Source: JAWXUC01 sp044432975 (GTDB lineage: Bacteria > Pseudomonadota > Alphaproteobacteria > RF32 > CAG-239). From it: 64,000 nucleotides of DNA. Made by a program: the position numbers and the translations under genes. The stretch lies in assembly GCA_044432975.1 (NCBI GenBank), contig JAWXUC010000003.1, forward strand, positions 62,001 to 126,000, given 5' to 3'. Shown piece after piece: positions 57,914-64,000 of this stretch. The notes below the pieces were generated by a model, which did no database searches, was not told the DNA's origin, and saw only the letters and a list, made by a program, of their open reading frames with translations. Position 1 is the first letter of the stretch. Each line of letters starts with the position of its first letter.

Positions 57914-59167
57914 ATGAAAACAAAATCAATCGTTTTGAGTAATGGTGTTACCGTTATTAACGTAGAAAACAAAAACAGCTTAACAGCCTTTGTTCAATTT
58001 ATTTTTCGAGCTGGTGCAAAGCATGAGACTGAAAACAACATTGGTGTTGCGCATTTTTTGGAACACATGTTGTTTCAGGGAACACAAACTAGAAGTGCTA
58101 TGGATATTTCTTTGTTAGCAAGTTCTTTAGCGATGGATCTTAATGCTGAAACAGGTTTTTCTAACACAAAGTATCAAGTTGACTGCTTGAGTGAAGATGT
58201 ACCAAAAGCATTTGAAATTTTATCAGACATGATGCAAAATTCTATTTTTGATGAAAAAGAAATTAGAAAAGAAAAGAGAGTTATCTTAGAAGAAAAAAGA
58301 ACGTTCTTAGAAGACGATCAACAAAAGGATATAATTCTTTTTGACACTACAAGTTATGCTGATAAATATCTTGAATATGATGTTATCGGACGTATAAAAG
58401 ACATTAAAAAGATAAACAGAGAAATGCTCTTGTCTTTTTATAATAAATTTTATACATCCAGCAATTTAATTGTTGTTACTACTGGTGGAATATCCATTGA
58501 AGAAACAATAGAATTAATTGAAAGGCACTTAACTTCTCTACCCATTGGGGAGATAAATCCCAACCCTTTAAGAAACTATAAAGGTGGAACTTTTCTTGGC
58601 AGAAAAACAAAAAAGTCTTGCAATATTAGACTTGGTTTTAATGTTGATAATAATGCAGATTTTTTTGCTTGCAAGTTATTAAACATTATTTTGGGTGGCC
58701 AGGCTTCTTCTAGGTTGTATTTTAACCTAAGAGAAAAGAAAGGGCTTGTTTATGACACTTCTAGCATGTTTATGGCAACAAAGCCATCAATGTTTGTTGT
58801 TGAAGCAATCGCTTGTAGTGAAAATATTCCTGCTGTTATAGATGGCGTTTGTGAAGAATTGCGACTTTTGAAAACCACTCTCGTTTCTGACAATGATTTA
58901 GCATGGGCAAAGAAAAATTATCTTGCAAACATTGCTAGAGGATTTGAGAGTTGTAACATTGTTTCATGCATTGTTTCTGGTTATTTTCTAACTACGGGAA
59001 AAATCTTTGATATTGAAGAAATTACAAAAAGCATTAATGCTATTAGTAAAGAAGATATCAGAGTTGCTGCAAACAAAGCTTTTAATGATAAGCTAACTTA
59101 TTTTATTAATGCTCAAGTTAAAAACAAACCTAGTTATGATGAAGTTTGCAACATGTTAAATGGTTAA
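57914..59167 (+). CDS. M16-family zinc peptidase
   Basis: A 417-aa insulinase-like protease. The inverted zinc motif HFLEHMLFQGT (HxxEH) lies near residue 50, followed by the distal Glu in the DLNAETGFSNTKYQVD region near 80, and the second half carries GGQASSRLYFNLREKKGLVY near 270. Length and motifs match the bacterial MPP-beta-like (PqqL/YmxG) family. The ATG at 57914 is preferred over an upstream TTG. A TTGACA-type element lies near 57849. It follows the IS fragment and repeats, and its position between infB and rbfA is an insertion into the usual operon order. Confidence 0.92.
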   Translation: MKTKSIVLSNGVTVINVENKNSLTAFVQFIFRAGAKHETENNIGVAHFLEHMLFQGTQTRSAMDISLLASSLAMDLNAETGFSNTKYQVDCLSEDVPKAFEILSDMMQNSIFDEKEIRKEKRVILEEKRTFLEDDQQKDIILFDTTSYADKYLEYDVIGRIKDIKKINREMLLSFYNKFYTSSNLIVVTTGGISIEETIELIERHLTSLPIGEINPNPLRNYKGGTFLGRKTKKSCNIRLGFNVDNNADFFACKLLNIILGGQASSRLYFNLREKKGLVYDTSSMFMATKPSMFVVEAIACSENIPAVIDGVCEELRLLKTTLVSDNDLAWAKKNYLANIARGFESCNIVSCIVSGYFLTTGKIFDIEEITKSINAISKEDIRVAANKAFNDKLTYFINAQVKNKPSYDEVCNMLNG

Positions 59168-59168
59168 G

Positions 59169-59208
59169 AAAAACCCTTCTGTAAATATCTATTTACGGAA
59201 GGGTTTTT
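59169..59208 (+). terminator. Terminator of the M16 peptidase gene
   Basis: AAAAACCCTTCTGTAAAT and ATTTACGGAAGGGTTTTT form a long stem around ATCT (one mismatch), followed by C and A/T-rich sequence. Confidence 0.9.
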
Positions 59209-59271
59209 CAATATAAAAAAGACTTGCTTTTTTGTTAAAAACTCTCTATATATTCCTCAAAGGAAAAAATA

Positions 59272-59658
59272 ATGAAAAAAGAACTTACACAACGTCAACT
59301 TCAGGTTGGGCAAGAAATTAAACGTATTATTGCAGATATGATTTCAAAAGATGAAATCAGAAACCTACAAGGTATCGGCAACTGTTTGGTTACTGTTACT
59401 GAAGCTAGGATTTCTCCTGATTTAAAATATTGTAACGTTTATATTATTACTTCAGTAAAAGAAAAAGAAATTGAAGTTTTGGGTGCTTTGCAATTGGCGG
59501 CGCATTTTATCAGAAAACAAATTGGCGCAAAAACTCATCTTAAATATATTCCAACAATTAACTTCAGAATTGACAATACTTTTGAAGAAGTTGATAAAAT
59601 TCAGAAATTGTTGCATAATCCCAAAGTAAAACAGGACTTAGAACAAAACGATGACTAA
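59272..59658 (+). CDS. rbfA: Ribosome-binding factor A
   Basis: A 30S maturation factor that binds near the 16S 5' helix. The 128-aa protein has the KH-fold start QLQVGQEIKRIIADMI, LVTVTEARISPDLKYCNVYI near residue 45 and LKYIPTINFRIDNTFEEVDK near 96. Length is normal. AAAGGAAA precedes the ATG. It overlaps dnaJ by 8 bp. Confidence 0.95.
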   Translation: MKKELTQRQLQVGQEIKRIIADMISKDEIRNLQGIGNCLVTVTEARISPDLKYCNVYIITSVKEKEIEVLGALQLAAHFIRKQIGAKTHLKYIPTINFRIDNTFEEVDKIQKLLHNPKVKQDLEQNDD

Positions 59659-60772
59659 ATGTTTTTATGAACTATTAGAAGTTGAGAAAACAGCTGATGA
59701 AACTCAACTAAAAAAATCTTATCGCAAATTGGCGATGCAATATCACCCAGACAGAAACCCTAATAACCCAGAAGCAGAAGCAAAGTTTAAGGAAATTTCT
59801 GTTGCTTATGAAATTTTATCAAACCCTGATAAACGTGCTGCTTATGACAGATATGGTCATGCTGCTTTTGAAAATGGTGGCGGCGGTCAAGGCGGTTTTG
59901 GCGGTTTTGAAGGCTTTGATTTTTCTGATATGTTTGGAGATATTTTTTCTGACTTTTTTGGTGGCGGAGCTTCTAGAAGTAGACGCAATCCTAATGCACC
60001 ACAAAAAGGGCAAGATATGCAAATGTCAATTGAGATTTCTTTAGAAGAAGCTTTTTGGGGATTAAATAAAGAAATTAAAATTCCTACAAAAGTAAAATGT
60101 GATGACTGCGATGGAACAGGTTCTGCTGATGGTTCTCAACCTCAGACTTGTCCTCAATGTAATGGACGCGGAAAAGTTGTTTCTTCTGCTGGCGGATTCT
60201 TTATGATGGAAACTGTTTGCCCTAGATGTAAGGGTAAAGGTCATATTATTGTTAACAAGTGCAAAACTTGTAATGGTACTGGGCTTAAAACAGAAGAAAA
60301 GAAGATTGAAGTAAAAATTCCTGCGGGTGTTGATAATCAAGTTAATTTAAGAATAACAGGTGCTGGTGAAGCTGGCAAAAATGGTGGCCCTAGCGGAGAT
60401 TTATATGTTGTTGTTTTTGTAAAAGAGCATGAAATTTATCAAAGAGAGCAAGAAAACTTATATATTAAATTGCCAATTTCTATGACAACAGCAGCTCTTG
60501 GAAATAAAATAGAAATCAAAGGTATTGATGATGAAGCGATTTCTTTTGAAGTTGAAGCTGGAACTCAAAATGGAGATGTTCAAAAAATTAAGGGCAAAGG
60601 CATGAGTTCTTTACGTTCTTCTAAACGTGGAGATTTATATGTTGAATTCTTTGTGCAAACACCAAAGGGATTAAACTCTAAACAAAAACAATTGTTAAAA
60701 GAATTCAAAGCCTTAGAAAAAGAAGATAAAGGTTTTCTTGAAAATTTTAAAGATTTCTTGAAAGTTGGATAA
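59651..60772 (+). CDS. dnaJ: Chaperone protein DnaJ
   Basis: DnaK co-chaperone, 373 aa. The J domain (1-70) has the HPD motif (MQYHPDRNPNNPEA), followed by a Gly/Phe-rich stretch (GGGGQGGFGGFEGF), four CxxCxGxG zinc repeats (CDDCDGTG, CPQCNGRG, CPRCKGKG, CKTCNGTG, near residues 150-215) and the C-terminal substrate-binding part. The gene is unusual in standing after rbfA rather than dnaK. It overlaps rbfA, so the two are coupled. No good terminator is visible; a large inverted-repeat element follows. Confidence 0.96.
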   Translation: MTKCFYELLEVEKTADETQLKKSYRKLAMQYHPDRNPNNPEAEAKFKEISVAYEILSNPDKRAAYDRYGHAAFENGGGGQGGFGGFEGFDFSDMFGDIFSDFFGGGASRSRRNPNAPQKGQDMQMSIEISLEEAFWGLNKEIKIPTKVKCDDCDGTGSADGSQPQTCPQCNGRGKVVSSAGGFFMMETVCPRCKGKGHIIVNKCKTCNGTGLKTEEKKIEVKIPAGVDNQVNLRITGAGEAGKNGGPSGDLYVVVFVKEHEIYQREQENLYIKLPISMTTAALGNKIEIKGIDDEAISFEVEAGTQNGDVQKIKGKGMSSLRSSKRGDLYVEFFVQTPKGLNSKQKQLLKEFKALEKEDKGFLENFKDFLKVG

Positions 60773-60802
60773 AAGATATAGCCTAAAAAAAAGCAGGCTT
60801 TA

Positions 60803-60960
60803 TAGCTAAACGACTATATTTTGATTGTCTTTTTCCATTTTTAAGGGGCTAAATATTCAATTTTTTTCTTTATTATCTCATTGATAACTGCAGAAAAAAC
60901 TTAAAAATTTATCCTCCTTAAAAAAGAAAAATTATCAATCAAAACATAATCATTTAGCTA
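60803..60960. repeat. Large inverted-repeat structure C
   Basis: Arms 60803-60827 and 60936-60960 match at 22 of 25 positions; the three exceptions would be G-U pairs if the minus strand were transcribed. The interior is 108 bp, the same length as in copy B (108) and close to A (110). Interior sequence similarity to A is weak (TTTTTTCTTTAT near the middle), so membership in that family is tentative. The gap between dnaJ and 61036 otherwise holds the promoter of the next gene. Confidence 0.55.
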
Positions 60961-60973
60961 TATTATTAAAAAC

Positions 60974-61001
60974 TTGACAAATATAAAGCTTATGATATCT
61001 T
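60974..61001 (+). promoter_or_regulatory. Promoter of the 61036 gene
   Basis: TTGACA (60974-60979), 16 bp, then TATCTT (60996-61001). The leader of about 30 nt has no Shine-Dalgarno sequence. Confidence 0.5.
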
Positions 61002-61035
61002 TTTTTCACTTTTATTAAATTTAATTAATTATTAT

Positions 61036-61890
61036 ATGAAGAGACAAGATAACTTAAGCTCTCTTAGGAGAAGCGCTTTTGCTAACAAGCTAGAAACTTT
61101 TAAAAAGTTCGTCAAAGAAAATAAGGTTACAACAGAAGGCCTGTTTAAAATCCTTAATGAATGCGACATATATCAAAAAAATGATATTCTGTTTTGTGTT
61201 CTAAAATATGGAAATGAAAAGCTTTTTTGTGAAGGAGTAACTCAGACTTCTAATCTTATTATTGATGAAGAACTGGTAACTTGTGCTTTGCAACTTGTTA
61301 TAGACGATAAAAAGTCATCAGCAGTTGCAGCATGTTTGCCCAAAATTGAATGCCAAAACACAACTCTCTTTTTGACAATATTAAGGAATAAAAAAATCTC
61401 TACAAAAGAGACTTTAATAATGATGAAAGAAGGTAGAATTAGAATTGGCATATCTAATGACAACTTAACAAGGTTTGCTGTTGCATCAATCAAAAAAGAA
61501 ATTTCTCCAAGGATTATCAAGCGTCTTTTAGACACAGGACACAATCTTCCTTTGGGGCTGATTTTAATGCTGTACAAAGCTTGTTGCAGAGGACTGTTAC
61601 CTAGAAAGCTGTTAAACTCAATATTGAGGTCAACATGGAATACGCATCCTTGCGACGTCGATATTTGGGAAGAGCTTTTAATCGCTTATGAAAAGGGTAT
61701 TGTTAGCTGGTATCAACTTTATCTTTTCTTAACTCGAATATCTTACATTATCAATTATGAAATTGCTAAGTATCGAATTGCAAAAGCTAATAAACTTTAT
61801 AACGAAAAAGTTATAGATATTATTAAAGAAAAGCAGAAAAAAAGAAAAGAAGTTGATTATAAAAGGTTTATAACAAGACCAATCTATTAA
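61036..61890 (+). CDS. Unknown helical protein, 284 aa
   Basis: Not recognised. It is rich in Lys/Ile/Leu and built of amphipathic helices, possibly HEAT- or ankyrin-like (repeated LxxxL and helix-loop-helix spacing from residues 20 to 200), with a basic C-terminal part (KEKQKKRKEVDYKR). No catalytic motif or signal peptide. It has no ribosome-binding site but a TTGACA promoter, like the 5010, 38225 and 39263 genes. A terminator follows. Confidence 0.75.
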   Translation: MKRQDNLSSLRRSAFANKLETFKKFVKENKVTTEGLFKILNECDIYQKNDILFCVLKYGNEKLFCEGVTQTSNLIIDEELVTCALQLVIDDKKSSAVAACLPKIECQNTTLFLTILRNKKISTKETLIMMKEGRIRIGISNDNLTRFAVASIKKEISPRIIKRLLDTGHNLPLGLILMLYKACCRGLLPRKLLNSILRSTWNTHPCDVDIWEELLIAYEKGIVSWYQLYLFLTRISYIINYEIAKYRIAKANKLYNEKVIDIIKEKQKKRKEVDYKRFITRPIY

Positions 61891-61899
61891 CCTCTTATT

Positions 61900-61928
61900 A
61901 AAGTTCACCTACTTGGTGGACTTTTTTT
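61900..61928 (+). terminator. Terminator of the 61036 gene
   Basis: GTTCACC and GGTGGAC form a stem with a short loop, followed by seven T. Confidence 0.85.
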
Positions 61929-61963
61929 ATTGCTAAATTAACCGTTTATAAATAGATATATAT

Positions 61964-61969
61964 TATAAT
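61964..61969 (+). promoter_or_regulatory. TATAAT -10 element just before the amidase start
   Basis: TATAAT ends 7 bp before the ATG at 61977, so transcription would begin about at the start codon, producing a leaderless mRNA. No good -35 box is visible. Confidence 0.45.
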
Positions 61970-61976
61970 ATTATGT

Positions 61977-62702
61977 ATGAAAAAACTTTTATTAGCATCA
62001 ACATTACTTTTAAACGCTTGTTACAATCCCAACACTTTAGTGTTTCATTCAACTGCGTTTGATGCTGAGAAAGCCATTACCACTTATATTGAGCATGATG
62101 TTTCTGTGCATTATATTGTTGAAGAAAACGGTAATGTTATCTTATTAACTCCTGAAGAAGAGCAAGCTGCTCATGCGGGGCAAAGTTATTGGCGTGGGTA
62201 TGATAGAATTAATCCTCGCTCTATTGGGATTGAGATTTTGCAACCAACATTAGGGCAAAGCAAGTTTTCTGAAAAACAAATAGAAGCTGTAATTGAGTTG
62301 TCTAAAAAAATCATAAAAAAATACAACATAAAACCAACTATGATTGTAGGGCATTCTGATATTGCTCCAAGAAGAAAGCCTGACCCAGGAAAATGTTTTC
62401 CGTGGAAAAAGTTAAGTGAAGAAGAAATTGGTATTTGGTATTATCTTCCAGATGCAAAAAAAGTTGCCGATATTAGTGTTGAAGAAATGTTATTTGCAAT
62501 CGGTTATGACACAAAAGATTTAGCGGCTGCTCAATATGCATTTGCAAGACGTTATATGCCAGAATTGGTTGAAATAAATGATGTTATATATACAATAGAA
62601 AACCCCTACCCTAAAAATTTTGATGCATCTAACAACAAAAAATTTGTTGAAATTTTAAAGGCTGTTTATTTCAGATATTCACAACCTCAATGCTTTAGAT
62701 AA
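61977..62702 (+). CDS. N-acetylmuramoyl-L-alanine amidase (AmiD/AmpD-like lipoprotein)
   Basis: Zinc amidase that cleaves the muramyl-peptide bond. The 241-aa protein has a lipobox LLNAC (Cys15), HSTAF near 24 (first zinc ligand), SVHYIVEENGNVILLTPEEE with AAHAGQSYWRG near 60, and GHSDIAPRRKPDPGKCFPW near residue 125, all Amidase_2 hallmarks. A C-terminal extension (residues 160-241) resembles the PG-binding part of AmiD. It has a possible leaderless start. Two cell-wall enzymes here, mltA and this one, have such starts. Confidence 0.92.
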   Translation: MKKLLLASTLLLNACYNPNTLVFHSTAFDAEKAITTYIEHDVSVHYIVEENGNVILLTPEEEQAAHAGQSYWRGYDRINPRSIGIEILQPTLGQSKFSEKQIEAVIELSKKIIKKYNIKPTMIVGHSDIAPRRKPDPGKCFPWKKLSEEEIGIWYYLPDAKKVADISVEEMLFAIGYDTKDLAAAQYAFARRYMPELVEINDVIYTIENPYPKNFDASNNKKFVEILKAVYFRYSQPQCFR

Positions 62703-62704
62703 AA

Positions 62705-62750
62705 CATGGGCAGTTGCTAAATACTTTGGGAGGATTAGCAATTGCCCATG
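62705..62750. repeat. Conserved-loop hairpin, copy 2
   Basis: CATGGGCAGTTGCTAA pairs with TTAGCAATTGCCCATG (one G/A change) around the loop ATACTTTGGGAGGA, which is identical to the loop at 12446-12489. It starts 2 bp after the amidase stop. Confidence 0.75.
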
Positions 62751-62833
62751 ATTTGTTTTGTGGACATCTACAAGAGGTGACCATAACGTCATTGCGGGCT
62801 GATATAGAATCTAACATTAACAACATTCTGTTG

Positions 62834-62860
62834 CGGGACGCCGAGGGCGTCGTCCCCTAC
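62834..62860. repeat. GTAGGGGACG-type palindrome
   Basis: GCGGGACGCCGAGGGCGTCG followed by TCCCCTAC, the same version as at 11796. A partial copy (AACGGTCAAAACCGT) lies near 62883. The rest of the gap 62703-63028 holds a GTCATTGCG half repeat and no gene. Confidence 0.85.
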
Positions 62861-63028
62861 AGGATTATTGCAAAATTTTAAGGAACGGTCAAAACCGTAG
62901 CCTCCTTTATCAAATAAGGAAAATTTCAAACACTGTAATACTTTTATACAAAAATTTGAATAAAATTCTTTTAAGGTTGCTATAATAAAAATATAGTCTA
63001 TACTCCGCCTTATAAAGGAGATTTTAAT

Positions 63029-63997
63029 ATGTTAGTTGCGTTAGGCTTAATTGCTTTAGGTTTTGTATTTTTAATTTTTGGGGCAGACTTAACTGTTAAA
63101 GGTGGAGTTGCTATTGCCAACAAACTTAATATTGCTCCTGTTATTATAGGTTTAACAATCTTGGCATTTGGAACTTCGGCGCCAGAATTTGTGGTTTCTA
63201 TTAAGGCGGCGCTCAATGATGCAGAAGGAATTGTTTTAGGTAATATAATCGGTTCTAATATTGGTAATATCTTCTTAATTTTAGGTTTGGCCTCTGCCAT
63301 TAAACCGATTGAGGCTGATAAAAAAGTTTTCTTTAGAGATTATAAATTTTTGCTTGCTGTTACAATTTTATTTGCAGTCATATCTTATTTTGGAAATTTT
63401 TCTCTATTGCATGGCTTATTAATGCTTGCATTATTATTTGGCTTTATTGCTTTTAACTATGTTAATGCAATGAAAAACCCTCCTGAGGAAAATAACGAAG
63501 AAACACATAGTCCCTATGCAAGCAAAAGCTGGTTAATTGTTAGCCTTGTTACTATTGCTGGTTTAGTTGCAATTATTTTTGGTGGCGATTTACTTGTAAA
63601 AGGAGCTGTTAGTATTGCAGAACATTTAGGGGTTTCACAAGAAATCATTGGTTTGACAATTATTGCTTTTGGCACATCTCTACCTGAGTTAGCGGTATCT
63701 GTTATTGCGGCAATGCGTGGACAAAGCGCTATGGCTTTAGGAAACGTTGTTGGCTCTAACATTTGGAATATTGTATTTATTATGGGTATTACAGCAACTA
63801 TGACTAACGTTGAAGTTCCTCAACAATTTATTGTTTATGATAATATTGTAATGCTTGCAGGCACTCTTATCTTATGGCCAATTATGATGACTAAAGGCAA
63901 GATTTCTAGAACAGAGGGTATTGTTATGTTTATTGCATATTGCGCTTATATTGTCTCTCAAGTTTTAATCACACAAGGCGTTATCAACTTTGGATAA
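63029..63997 (+). CDS. Calcium/sodium antiporter (CaCA family, YrbG-like)
   Basis: Inner-membrane cation exchanger. The 322-aa protein has ten predicted spans in two inverted halves, each with the alpha-repeat signature: LTILAFGTSAPEFVVSIKAA near residue 43 and LTIIAFGTSLPELAVSVIAA near residue 210, followed by GNIIGSNIGNIFLILG and GNVVGSNIWNIVFIMG. These carry the ion-binding Glu residues. A hydrophilic loop (residues 150-165) joins the halves. AAAGGAG precedes the start. Confidence 0.94.
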   Translation: MLVALGLIALGFVFLIFGADLTVKGGVAIANKLNIAPVIIGLTILAFGTSAPEFVVSIKAALNDAEGIVLGNIIGSNIGNIFLILGLASAIKPIEADKKVFFRDYKFLLAVTILFAVISYFGNFSLLHGLLMLALLFGFIAFNYVNAMKNPPEENNEETHSPYASKSWLIVSLVTIAGLVAIIFGGDLLVKGAVSIAEHLGVSQEIIGLTIIAFGTSLPELAVSVIAAMRGQSAMALGNVVGSNIWNIVFIMGITATMTNVEVPQQFIVYDNIVMLAGTLILWPIMMTKGKISRTEGIVMFIAYCAYIVSQVLITQGVINFG

Positions 63998-64000
63998 GTT

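Overview
The window is an AT-rich bacterial chromosome segment. Its gene content points to a low-GC, Gram-negative, flagellated alphaproteobacterium. Supporting evidence is the ffh-rpsP-rimM-trmD-rplS cluster, rimP-nusA-ylxR-infB-rbfA, Kdo/lipid A genes (kdtA, lpxK), a 17-kDa-antigen-like glycine-zipper lipoprotein, mltA, a DUF465 protein ending in a PNIIA-type tail, and a flagellar hook gene behind two sigma-54 promoters. The style resembles the uncultured gut alphaproteobacteria often binned as 'Azospirillum sp. CAG:239' or RF32; that placement is inference, not something measured here.

Layout: 0-5 kb holds an unknown gene and the leftward ribosomal/SRP operon. 5-11 kb holds an M48 protease, asnS, a lipoprotein, kdtA and lpxK. 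11-12.9 kb holds a secreted Cys-rich protein and a 1.2-kb gene-free mosaic of repeats. 12.9-18.1 kb holds hemW, a BI-1 membrane protein, an HD hydrolase, tRNA-Asn, tRNA-Cys, rpiB and glyA (with an odd acidic tail). 18.7-22.8 kb is a very large unrecognised protein. 23-27 kb holds an M23 peptidase, bactofilin, smpB and an archaeal-type proS. 27-31.4 kb holds apaG, mltA, a CoA transferase, a REP-associated transposase and rlmH. 31.4-34.2 kb holds a small DNA-binding-like protein with a structured RNA, then clpP-clpX. 34.3-43.5 kb holds an HExxH protein, dnaG, two acidic paralogues, dnaB, ycgN and pfkA. 43.6-51.8 kb holds small envelope proteins, Cys-rich exported proteins, flgE and an autotransporter. 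52-60.8 kb is the translation operon, interrupted by a transposase fragment and a second copy of the structured RNA, followed by an M16 protease, rbfA and dnaJ. 61-64 kb holds an unknown protein, an amidase and a Ca/Na antiporter.

The housekeeping genes are ordinary. The unusual material is between them: at least eight families of small dispersed inverted repeats, three large inverted-repeat elements whose outer arms differ from copy to copy yet stay self-complementary, a transposase gene that contains two inverted copies of one of the genomic repeats, and two copies of a roughly 160-nt RNA in which a hairpin loop pairs with a distant upstream strand. In that RNA the two copies use different but compensating sequences. 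One RNA copy lies upstream of a single-domain LysR-like winged-helix protein and near a perfect 28-bp palindrome; the other lies upstream of an IS fragment and a diverged copy of the same palindrome. This RNA/protein/palindrome locus is the best candidate for an undescribed system. A second candidate is a set of genes with no ribosome-binding site and TTGACA/TTGACT promoters, including two tandem acidic paralogues, one ending in a metallothionein-like Cys tail.
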